DNA of 35,193 nucleotides. Source: Gammaproteobacteria bacterium. GTDB lineage: Bacteria; Pseudomonadota; Gammaproteobacteria; Steroidobacterales; Steroidobacteraceae. Both the position numbers and the translations under genes were made by a program. Where the stretch lies: the NCBI GenBank assembly GCA_028293765.1, contig JAQGOG010000002.1, positions 1 to 35,193 on the forward strand, given 5' to 3'. A model generated the notes under the pieces. The model searched no databases and was not told the origin of the DNA. It saw only the letters and a list, made by a program, of their open reading frames with translations. Shown one piece after another: positions 26,756 through 33,631 of this stretch (position 1 is its first letter; the number at the start of each line of letters is the position of its first letter).

Positions 26756-27757
26756 CTACATTCCCTTCAACAGTTTATAGAGCACCGCCATCTGGACGAC
26801 CAGGCGGTTGTATGCCTCGTGTTGGACGGCGCTGCGGGGGCTGTCTAGCACTTCGTCGGCTACGGCTGTGTTACGTCGTACGGGCAGGCAGTGCATGAGG
26901 CGGCAATCCGTAGCCGTGCGGGCAAACCAGTCATTGCGAACGCACCAACTCGTCAGCGCTTTGCGCAGGCCCGCGTCACCCTCGGCATTGCCGTAGCACG
27001 CGGTCGCACCCCACTCCTTCGCGTAGACGATATTAGCGCCAGCGAGGGCGTCTTCGCGGTCCGTTGTCTCGCGTACCGACCCGCCAGACAACGCAGCGGC
27101 GCGGCGCGCCCTCTCCATGATTTCCGGCGGTAGCGCGAAACCGTCTGGCCGCAGCACGATCACTTCCATGCCCCGATATGCCGCCATGTGAACGGCAGCC
27201 GAGGGTACGGCGAGCGGCAGCGCGCGCGGGTGGTAGACCCACGAAAGCACGAAGCGGCCGTCTCGCGGCACGCCGAGATCGTCCATCGTCTTCCAGTCGG
27301 CAAGCGCCTGGCAGGGATGGTTCATCGCCGACTCGAGATTCACGAGCGGTTTGTCGACGAGCGCCGCCATCGCGTTGAACGTAGTCTCCGCGAGATCGCT
27401 CTTCAAGTCCTTGCCGTCGGCGAAGGCGCGGATACCTAGAGCATCACAATATGAAGCGAGCACGGGTATGCCCTCGCGCACATGCTCAGCCGCGGCACCG
27501 CTCATCTCGACACCGAGGCGCGTCTCCAGCTGCCAGGTGCCCTGACCGGGCGTGATGACGAACGAGCTGCCGCCCAGCCGCGCCATCCCCGCCTGAAACG
27601 AGGCGAGGGTCCGCAACGACGGATTGAAAAACACCAGGCCGAGGATTTTCCCGGCGAGGGCCTGGGGCTCGGGGTGCTTTTCCAGCCGGCGCGCGAGCTC
27701 GAGCAGCGCCACGACCTCGTCGCGCTCGAGATCGGCAAGATCAAGAAAGCGCCTCAT
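26756..27757 (-). CDS. argF': N-acyl-ornithine carbamoyltransferase (N-acetyl/N-succinylornithine type)
   Basis: This 333-aa transcarbamylase resembles the Xanthomonas acetylornithine and Bacteroides succinylornithine enzymes more than ordinary OTCase. Shared blocks are FFNPSLRT (43-50), TPGQGTWQLETRLGV (69-83), AEHVREGIPVLASYCD, NHPCQALADW, WVYHPRALPLAVP and HCLPVRRN. By my colinear alignment, the acyl-selecting position (Glu 92 in Xanthomonas, Pro 90 in Bacteroides, recalled) is Ala 90. The region after LPVRRN lacks the modified Lys of the Xanthomonas enzyme. The usual SxRTR carbamoyl-phosphate motif reads SLRTL here. The product would be an N-acylcitrulline needing deacylation before ArgG. 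ATG 27757 overlaps the argD stop by 4 bp (ATGA). Confidence 0.85.
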   Translation of the reverse strand: MRRFLDLADLERDEVVALLELARRLEKHPEPQALAGKILGLVFFNPSLRTLASFQAGMARLGGSSFVITPGQGTWQLETRLGVEMSGAAAEHVREGIPVLASYCDALGIRAFADGKDLKSDLAETTFNAMAALVDKPLVNLESAMNHPCQALADWKTMDDLGVPRDGRFVLSWVYHPRALPLAVPSAAVHMAAYRGMEVIVLRPDGFALPPEIMERARRAAALSGGSVRETTDREDALAGANIVYAKEWGATACYGNAEGDAGLRKALTSWCVRNDWFARTATDCRLMHCLPVRRNTAVADEVLDSPRSAVQHEAYNRLVVQMAVLYKLLKGM

Positions 27758-28929
27758 GCAGGCAGGTCCGCCAGGGTGTCCCTCAGCATGTCGACGTGCT
27801 CTTCTTCCAGAATGAACGCCGGCAGAAGTCGCAGGACATTCGGATCGCTGGCGGTACCGGCCAGAATGCCGCACTCGAGCAACTCGGCCTGAATCTCCTT
27901 GGCGGGGCGGCTCGTGCGCAGCCCGGTCAGAAAGCCGGCGCCCTGGTGCCCCGTGATCGGCCCGACGATGCAGGTTTCCCGAATGTAGCCGGCCACGCGC
28001 CGCACACGCTCGAGCAGGTTTTCCGACTCGATCGCTTCGATCACCGCTTCCATCACCGCGCAGGCCATCGGGCCCCCGCCGAACGTCGTTCCCAGCAGAT
28101 CCAACTTCAGCGCGGCGGACACCTTCGCGGTGGTCAACAGCGCCGCGCAGGGGAAGCCGTTTCCGAGAGCCTTCGCCGTGGTGATCATGTCCGGCATGAC
28201 GCCATACAAGTTGGCGGCGAACGGATGCCCCGTTCGGCCGACCCCGCACTGGACTTCATCGAAGATCAACAGTGCGCCCACTTCGTCGCAACGGCGGCGC
28301 AGTGCTTCGAGAAACGGGGCGCCGAGATCGATTGCGCCGGCCAGACCCTGCACCGGCTCGACGATCACGGCGGCGGTCTTGTCCGCAACGTGTTGGTTGA
28401 TCGCGGCGAGGTCGCGTCGTGGAATGAAGCTCACATCGAACGGCGCGCGCGGAAAGTTGTACCACTTCTGCATCGCTCCCCACGTGACGGCACCGGCGGC
28501 CGCGGTGCGGCCGTGGAAGCCCCCCTCGATCGCCGCGATGTGGGGTCGGGAAGTCATGCGGAAAGCGAGCTTCATCGCGTTCTCGTTCGCTTCCGCGCCG
28601 CTGTTCACGAAGAACACGCTGGTGAAGTCGAGTTTCGAGAAGCGTACGAGGCGCTCCGCCGCACGGACTCGAACCTGCATAGGCACGGCGTTCGTCTGGA
28701 AGTTGCACGACTGCGCCTGCTTGGTCAGTGCCTCTGTCCAGCCAGGATGCCCATAGCCGAGGGAGGCGACGGCGTGGCCGCCGTACAGATCGAGCACGCG
28801 CTCGCCTCTGCTGTTCATCAGCCAGACCCCCTGAGCCGATACGACTTCGAGCGGGTATTGCGCAAACACCGGCGCAAGATAGTCATGGGCGGGCGTGCCG
28901 GGCTGCGCTGCTGAGAGTGCGTTATTCAT
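27754..28929 (-). CDS. argD: N-acylornithine aminotransferase
   Basis: This 391-aa class-III PLP aminotransferase converts N-acylglutamate semialdehyde to N-acylornithine. It has the GAEANENAMK cofactor region (111-120), GFHGRT (138-142), Asp 224 in FDEVQCGVGRTG for the pyridine nitrogen, and Schiff-base Lys 253 in TTAKALGNGFP. Length is typical. The start at ATG 28929 lies 11 nt after the argC stop. An ATG at 28950 would overlap argC and has no ribosome site. Specificity for acetyl- or succinyl-ornithine is not evident from sequence. Confidence 0.93.
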   Translation of the reverse strand: MNNALSAAQPGTPAHDYLAPVFAQYPLEVVSAQGVWLMNSRGERVLDLYGGHAVASLGYGHPGWTEALTKQAQSCNFQTNAVPMQVRVRAAERLVRFSKLDFTSVFFVNSGAEANENAMKLAFRMTSRPHIAAIEGGFHGRTAAAGAVTWGAMQKWYNFPRAPFDVSFIPRRDLAAINQHVADKTAAVIVEPVQGLAGAIDLGAPFLEALRRRCDEVGALLIFDEVQCGVGRTGHPFAANLYGVMPDMITTAKALGNGFPCAALLTTAKVSAALKLDLLGTTFGGGPMACAVMEAVIEAIESENLLERVRRVAGYIRETCIVGPITGHQGAGFLTGLRTSRPAKEIQAELLECGILAGTASDPNVLRLLPAFILEEEHVDMLRDTLADLPA

Positions 28930-28940
28930 AGCGTCTCGTT

Positions 28941-30002
28941 TCAAGTCCATCCGGGAGCCGGTGCCGTGAGACCGGAATCTTCCGGCAGATCGAACATCCG
29001 GTTCATCCATTGCACGGCGCCGCCTGCGGCACCTTTGTTGAGATTGTCGACGGCGCACATTACTGCGACGGTACGGCCATTGGCCGCGGCGGAAAGATGT
29101 GCATAGTTGCTGGTCGCCACTTCTTTCACGCGCGGGGCCCGGTCCGTTACGCGGACAAAAGCGGAACCAGCATAGAAGTCGCGCAGGGCCGCCAGCACGC
29201 GCGCGGTGTCGAGCGGGGACTTGAGAGACGCCTGCACGGTGACGTGAATACCGCGCGCATAGGGTCCCGAATGAGGAACGAACGCGAAGTCCGCTTCGAC
29301 TCCCGATGCGGCACGCGCGCAAGCCGCAACTTCCGGCGCGTGACGATGAGACAGAGCGTTGTAGCTATAGAGATCGCTATGGCGGACGGGGTGATGCGTT
29401 CCTTCGATCGGCTTGCGTCCCGCACCGGTGCTGCCGGTTACGCCGCTGACAAACAGAGTGGGCGGCACGAGTCCGAGTGCGAGCAATGGAACGCTCGCGA
29501 GCAGCGTTGCCGTAGCAAAGCAGCCCGGGTGGGCGACGTGCGGCGTTTCGAGCTTCTGCAGATGCTCGGGTACGGCGCACGTAAATTCGCCGATGCGCCC
29601 CGGAGCGCCATGTGGATGCTTGTAAACGGCCTCATACGCCTGCGCCGAGCTGTAGCGGAAATCCGCGGAAATATCGACCACTCGCGGTCGGGTTCCTGCT
29701 CCGGACGCAGCCTTCAACAGCGAATCGATCAGAGCCGCGGAAACGCCGTGGGGCGCGGCCGAGAACACCGCGGCCTGCGGCGTCCCCACGATCAGCTTCT
29801 CGACCTCAGCCTGCGACTTGAAGCGGGTATCCGCGAAAATGCTCGCCAGGTGAGGAAATGCAGTTCCGAGCGGCTCGCCCGGCTGGCTATCCGACATCAC
29901 GGCAGCGAGCTGGAATTGCGGATGACCGGCAATCAGACGCAGCAGTTCGCCGGCCACGTAACCGGTGCCGCCGAGGACGACAGCGGGAATCGTCGCGCTC
30001 AT
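28941..30002 (-). CDS. argC: N-acetyl-gamma-glutamyl-phosphate reductase
   Basis: This 353-aa enzyme makes N-acylglutamate semialdehyde with NADPH. It has the N-terminal Rossmann motif VVLGGTGYVAGELLRL, the catalytic Cys 161 in VAHPGCFATAT, GVTGSTGAGRKP, the HRHAPEV segment and the late DNLNKGAAGGAVQWMN. Length matches the long (type 1) ArgC form. ATG 30002 overlaps the stop of the upstream P-loop gene by 4 bp (ATGA), indicating translational coupling of the two. Confidence 0.95.
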   Translation of the reverse strand: MSATIPAVVLGGTGYVAGELLRLIAGHPQFQLAAVMSDSQPGEPLGTAFPHLASIFADTRFKSQAEVEKLIVGTPQAAVFSAAPHGVSAALIDSLLKAASGAGTRPRVVDISADFRYSSAQAYEAVYKHPHGAPGRIGEFTCAVPEHLQKLETPHVAHPGCFATATLLASVPLLALGLVPPTLFVSGVTGSTGAGRKPIEGTHHPVRHSDLYSYNALSHRHAPEVAACARAASGVEADFAFVPHSGPYARGIHVTVQASLKSPLDTARVLAALRDFYAGSAFVRVTDRAPRVKEVATSNYAHLSAAANGRTVAVMCAVDNLNKGAAGGAVQWMNRMFDLPEDSGLTAPAPGWT

Positions 30003-31075
30003 GGCGCCGGCGCTGCCTTCAGGCCAATCGCCTCGATCACGCAGTCGCCCAACGCCGCCCCGTCCGTGATTGCATTGAACGCGGCCACACCCAGTTGCGA
30101 TGTAATGATTTCCACGCCCACCTGATTGTCGGTGGAGGGCCCGGTCACGACACACGGCTCGATACCGAAGCGATCGCGCAGCAGCTTTACGCCGCCCCAC
30201 GCCGCGACCGGATCGTTCGCGGAGAGAATGACTCCCGTGAGCGCGGCGCGGATGTCCGGGCACTCGAGAATGGCGTCGACGCCGTAGGTGCCGAGGATTC
30301 CGTCACCCAGTTCGAACACGATGACGTCCGGCTTTCCCGTGGAAAGATCGGTCAACATGGTGCGTGTGAGCGCGGGGCCGTTAACCTTCGTCGTGGTCAC
30401 GATGCCAAGATCTGTGAAAATCGCCGAGCGGCGCGCACCCGAGTCCTCCATCGCGAGAATGTCGCGGCGGAGCGAGACGCCCGTTGCCTTGAACGCGTCG
30501 ATCACCAGGCCCCGATGGCGCATGCGGCTGATGACCGCACAAGCGGCGGCCGTCTTCCCGGCTTCCATACAGGTTCCCGCGAGAGCCACTACGGGGACGC
30601 CGCGCGTCTCGAGCTTCGCATCGAAGTCGAGCGGCTTGTGGCCCACACGCGCCGGCACGCCGATACGCTCGCCGAGATAGGGGAAATGAAGCACCACACC
30701 CAGTACGCGGCAGTCGAATGGCTTGCCCTTGTCCGGGTTGATCGAATCACAGATTCCCAGCACCCCGCCGATATTCAACATCTGAATGATGTCGCCCGGC
30801 TTCACCGCCGGCGGCACGTGGCCGGAGTAGCCGAACAGCGCCTTGCGATGACCGAGCGCCCCTACGACAATGTCGCCCTTGCCTACCTTGGCCATGCGAC
30901 CGCTGGTCAGCTCGAGCGTGTTATAGGTCGACTTGTTGGTCAGCACCTCGACGACCACGACGACGCCTTCCTCGGAAGGAATATCCGCGGCGATCCGCAC
31001 TTCGTGAGAGAGGCCGCACGCCTGCGTGACCGAGGCAACCTTGTCGACGACTACGCTTCGCATTCCGTTGACCAT
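29999..31075 (-). CDS. P-loop NTPase-like protein of unknown function inside the arginine operon
   Basis: I do not recognise this 358-aa protein by name. The N-terminal half (about 1-155) is beta-rich with KPGDIIQMLNIGGVLGICDS. The C-terminal half opens with a Walker-A-like loop GTCMEAGKT (167-175), then DAFKATGVSLRRDI, TDLGIVTTTKV and PDVIVFELGDGILG. This layout recalls DUF1611-type proteins and dethiobiotin-synthetase-like folds. It lies 2 nt after argG and overlaps argC by 4 bp, so it is firmly part of the pathway transcript. As I recall, a DUF1611 protein (DgcN) acetylates glutamate. The operon lacks a glutamate N-acyltransferase and an acylcitrulline deacylase, and this protein could fill either gap, which is inference. 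ATG 31075 has AAGGA 10 nt upstream. Confidence 0.75.
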   Translation of the reverse strand: MVNGMRSVVVDKVASVTQACGLSHEVRIAADIPSEEGVVVVVEVLTNKSTYNTLELTSGRMAKVGKGDIVVGALGHRKALFGYSGHVPPAVKPGDIIQMLNIGGVLGICDSINPDKGKPFDCRVLGVVLHFPYLGERIGVPARVGHKPLDFDAKLETRGVPVVALAGTCMEAGKTAAACAVISRMRHRGLVIDAFKATGVSLRRDILAMEDSGARRSAIFTDLGIVTTTKVNGPALTRTMLTDLSTGKPDVIVFELGDGILGTYGVDAILECPDIRAALTGVILSANDPVAAWGGVKLLRDRFGIEPCVVTGPSTDNQVGVEIITSQLGVAAFNAITDGAALGDCVIEAIGLKAAPAP

Positions 31076-31077
31076 CT

Positions 31078-32313
31078 TTACGCGTCCTTCGCGTGTTCGC
31101 CGGCACGACGGTGAAACACACCGGTGAGCGACACGATCTTTGAAAAGCCCAGCGCGTCCGCGGGCGACCATTCGCCGACGGACTCTCCATAGACGCCCTT
31201 GGACGCCGCCATGAGCGAGTAGGGGGACTCGACGCCCTCTATGAACAGATTTCCTGGCCGTAGCAGGATGTGCACGTCGCCAGTTACGCGTTCCTGCGAG
31301 GACAGAAGCAGAGCCTCGATGTCACGACAGACGGGATCCAGCAGCTGCCCCTCGTGCACGAGATCGCCGTAGGGCTGCGCCACGAGCTCCTTGATGCGCT
31401 GTTGGCGGCCCGTCAACACGAGCTTCTCGAGCTCACGATGAGCGGTGAGCAGGGCCTCCGCGGCCGGAGCTTCGAATGCCACGCGACCTTTGGTGCCGAT
31501 GATTGTGTCGCCGAGATGGATGCCGCGCCCGATCCCGAATGGCGCGGTCACAGACTCGAGCGCCTCGATCACCGCAACCGGCGACAGAGACTTGCCATCG
31601 AGCCCAACGGGACGGCCATTTTTAAACGTAATGACATGACGCTCGGGAGTGCGTGGATTCGTGAACGCGTCGCGCGTGAGCACCCACGCGTTGTCGGGAA
31701 TGCTGCCTGCCGAGGTGAGTGTTTCCTTGCCGCCGATAGTAACGCCCCACAAGCCGCGGTTAATGGAATAGGCGGCACCGAATGGCGGCACCGGGAGGCC
31801 ACGCTTTTGCAGGTATTCCAGCTCCTCCTGCCGCTTGAATGCGCGGTCCCGCACCGGAGCGATCACTTCCAGCTCCGGCGCCAGCGTGCGCAGGGCCACT
31901 TCGAAGCGCACCTGGTCGTTACCGGCGGCAGTGCAGCCGTGAGCGATGGAGTTGGTGCCGAGCTTGCGCGCCATGTGCGCAATGGTTTGCGCCTGCATGG
32001 CCCGCTCGGCGCCCACGCATAGCGGATATAACTGTCCGCGCTTGACGTTTCCCATGATGAGAAAGCGCAGCACCTGCTCGAAGTAGTCCGCGCGAGCGTC
32101 GATCTGGTGATGTTCCACGGCGCCCAGCGCTCGAGCGCGCTCGCCGAGCGTGCGCGCGGTGGCCTCGTCGATACCGCCAGTGTCGACGGTTACCGTGATT
32201 ACCGGGCGGCCGTAATTCTCGGCGACCCACGGCACCAGAAATGAAGTGTCGAGCCCACCGGAATAGGCAAGGACAATGGGCTTGGCGCCCGCGCTGGAAG
32301 CGGTGTTGGGCAT
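31078..32313 (-). CDS. argG: Argininosuccinate synthase
   Basis: This 411-aa enzyme joins citrulline and aspartate with ATP. It shows the N-type ATP-pyrophosphatase loop AYSGGLDTSFLVPW, the citrulline/aspartate-site block HGCTAAGNDQVRFE, SINRGLWGVTIGGKE and the late GDTIIGTKGRVAFEAPA. Length is normal for bacterial ArgG. It begins 8 nt after the argR stop and ends 2 nt before the P-loop gene. Whether it accepts free citrulline only, or tolerates an acylated form, cannot be told from sequence; known enzymes use free citrulline. Confidence 0.95.
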   Translation of the reverse strand: MPNTASSAGAKPIVLAYSGGLDTSFLVPWVAENYGRPVITVTVDTGGIDEATARTLGERARALGAVEHHQIDARADYFEQVLRFLIMGNVKRGQLYPLCVGAERAMQAQTIAHMARKLGTNSIAHGCTAAGNDQVRFEVALRTLAPELEVIAPVRDRAFKRQEELEYLQKRGLPVPPFGAAYSINRGLWGVTIGGKETLTSAGSIPDNAWVLTRDAFTNPRTPERHVITFKNGRPVGLDGKSLSPVAVIEALESVTAPFGIGRGIHLGDTIIGTKGRVAFEAPAAEALLTAHRELEKLVLTGRQQRIKELVAQPYGDLVHEGQLLDPVCRDIEALLLSSQERVTGDVHILLRPGNLFIEGVESPYSLMAASKGVYGESVGEWSPADALGFSKIVSLTGVFHRRAGEHAKDA

Positions 32314-32321
32314 GCTGTTCT

Positions 32322-32774
32322 CTAAACTCGAAAGATCGCTTGCAGGCGGCTGACCAGCTCGTCCTGCGCGCGCGCATTCGCGGTTGCTATGAATATCGTG
32401 TCGTCGCCGGAAATCGTTCCGGCCACTTCAGGCCATTCGGCCTTGTCGATCGCTACGGCGACGCTCTGAGCCGCGCCGATCGTCGTCCTCAGCACGGTAA
32501 TCGACGGACCGGCACGCTTAAAGCCGCGCACGAACTGCGCGAGCATGCCGAAATCGCCGTTCGCGCGTGTCACCTCGTCCGGAGGCAGCACATACCGGCC
32601 GCTCGCCTTCAGAACACCCAGGTCGCGCAGATCCCGGCTGATCGAGGACTGCGTCACCTGGTGCCCTTGCTGCTGCAGAAGGCGTACGAGATCTGCCTGC
32701 CGGCGCACGAGTCCGTCCCGCAGGATGCGCATAATCGCGCCCTGCCGTTCGATCTGCTGCGCGTCGGTCAGCAC
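32322..32774 (-). CDS. argR: Arginine repressor ArgR
   Basis: This 150-aa protein has an N-terminal winged helix (AIMRILRDGLVRRQADLVRLL, then the recognition helix QSSISRDLRDLGVLK). The C-terminal arginine-binding hexamer domain has AVAIDKAEWPEVAGTISGDDTIFIAT. Length matches E. coli ArgR (156 aa). I chose GTG 32774 because the predicted promoter covers the region further upstream. A GTG at 32783 and an open frame to 32825 exist, but the latter would begin inside the promoter. It heads the arginine operon, so it likely represses its own transcript in response to arginine. Confidence 0.92.
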   Translation of the reverse strand: MLTDAQQIERQGAIMRILRDGLVRRQADLVRLLQQQGHQVTQSSISRDLRDLGVLKASGRYVLPPDEVTRANGDFGMLAQFVRGFKRAGPSITVLRTTIGAAQSVAVAIDKAEWPEVAGTISGDDTIFIATANARAQDELVSRLQAIFRV

Positions 32775-32792
32775 TTCCCGCACTCTATTCGC

Positions 32793-32821
32793 ATAATAGT
32801 GCGTGCATTGTGCATATTCAT
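32793..32821 (-). promoter_or_regulatory. Predicted promoter of the arginine operon with ARG-box-like half-site
   Basis: On the minus strand, TATTAT (32793-32798) fits a -10 box. A 17-nt spacer separates it from a weak -35 (ATGAAT, 32816-32821). Transcription would start near 32786, just before the chosen argR start. The dyad TGCAT-GAAT-ATGCA (32811-32824) overlaps the -35 and includes TGAAT, half of the ArgR operator consensus. The second half-site is poor. Confidence 0.45.
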
Positions 32822-32884
32822 GCACGGGACGTCAAGCACCGCGGCGCCTGTGGGGCTTTGACTCTTACGTGGCTTCAGACTAGG

Positions 32885-32902
32885 CTACTGACTAGTTCGT
32901 AG
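32885..32902. promoter_or_regulatory. Interrupted palindrome over the antitoxin start region (putative operator)
   Basis: CTAC-TG-ACTAGT-TC-GTAG is symmetric about 32893.5 with only the TG/TC positions mismatched. It touches the AGGAG ribosome site (32901-32905) of the antitoxin gene. Phd/YefM antitoxins, alone or with toxin, repress their own operon by binding such palindromes. Confidence 0.55.
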
Positions 32903-32910
32903 GAGTCTCT

Positions 32911-33168
32911 ATGAAATCCTGGCCGGTTCAAGACGCCAAAGCGCGCTTCAGCGAGTTCCTGAAAGCAAGTCTCACGGAGGGACCGCAAATCGTCACGCTA
33001 CGCGGCGTCGAAGCAGCGGTTCTCGTGCCGATGCAGGAGTGGCGCAGCTTGCGTGAGCGGGCCCGTCCGAGTTTGAAGACGTTGCTCCTTGCCCCAGAAG
33101 CTCGAGGCGACCTGAATATCCCTGCGCGCGGGCGGCTGCGGCGGCGGGCACCACGAAACATAGACTGA
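32911..33168 (+). CDS. Type II antitoxin, Phd/YefM family
   Basis: This 85-aa protein starts MKSWPVQDAKARFSEFLKAS, the typical Phd/YefM DNA-binding fold. TLRGVEAAVLVPMQEWRSL follows. A basic, probably disordered tail (RGRLRRRAPRNID) would wrap the toxin. It neutralises the VapC-type toxin encoded 3 nt downstream and probably autoregulates the pair through the palindrome at 32885-32902. ATG 32911 has AGGAG 5 nt upstream. Confidence 0.9.
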   Translation: MKSWPVQDAKARFSEFLKASLTEGPQIVTLRGVEAAVLVPMQEWRSLRERARPSLKTLLLAPEARGDLNIPARGRLRRRAPRNID

Positions 33169-33171
33169 TCT

Positions 33172-33600
33172 GTGTATCTCCTCGACACGAATGTCGTCTC
33201 CGAGCTGCGCAAGCGCAAGCCGCACCAGGGCGTGGTGACCTGGATTCAAGCTGTGCCGGAGGAGGCGCTGTACTTATCTGCCGTGACGATTGGCGAGATA
33301 CAGGCTGGGATAGAAATTACCCGCCAACAGGACGCCGAGAAGGCCGAGGAGATCGAGACTTGGGTGGATGCTGTCGCGCAAAGTTATAGCGTCCTGTCAG
33401 TGGACGCTCCCATCTTCCGTCGCTGGGCACAACTTACGCACGGCAGGCCAGATCACCATCTCGAAGACGCGCTCATTGCTGCCACCGCCTTGGTGCGTGA
33501 GCTAACGGTGGTCACCCGTAATGTAAGTGACTTTGAGCCCTTCGGTGCCCCCCTGATCAATCCGTTTACAAGCCCCGCAATTACGCGCAAATCGGTCTGA
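33172..33600 (+). CDS. vapC: VapC-type PIN-domain ribonuclease toxin
   Basis: This 142-aa PIN protein carries the acidic metal-binding residues Asp 5 (YLLDTNVVSE), Glu 42 (TIGEIQAGIE), Asp 99 (HHLEDALIAATA) and Asp 120 (TRNVSDFEPFG), all intact. Toxins of this type cut tRNA or rRNA when freed from antitoxin. The start is GTG 33172, 3 nt after the antitoxin stop, so the toxin is translationally coupled. Pairing of a Phd-type antitoxin with VapC is common. Confidence 0.92.
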   Translation: MYLLDTNVVSELRKRKPHQGVVTWIQAVPEEALYLSAVTIGEIQAGIEITRQQDAEKAEEIETWVDAVAQSYSVLSVDAPIFRRWAQLTHGRPDHHLEDALIAATALVRELTVVTRNVSDFEPFGAPLINPFTSPAITRKSV

Positions 33601-33608
33601 AAGCGCAG

Positions 33609-33629
33609 GCGGCCTTCCGCGAGGGCCGC
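33609..33629. terminator. Stem-loop in the convergent gap between vapC and the exporter gene
   Basis: GCGGCC (33609-33614) and GGCCGC (33624-33629) form a 6-bp GC stem with a 9-nt loop. It fills the 31-nt gap between two converging genes. No T-run follows, so a shared bidirectional terminator is only plausible. Confidence 0.35.
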
Positions 33630-33631
33630 AG

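Noticed and set aside
29858-31114. 418-codon plus-strand frame opposite argC and the P-loop gene
   Set aside because: It is antisense to tightly packed operon genes, has atypical His/Arg-rich composition and shows no domain.
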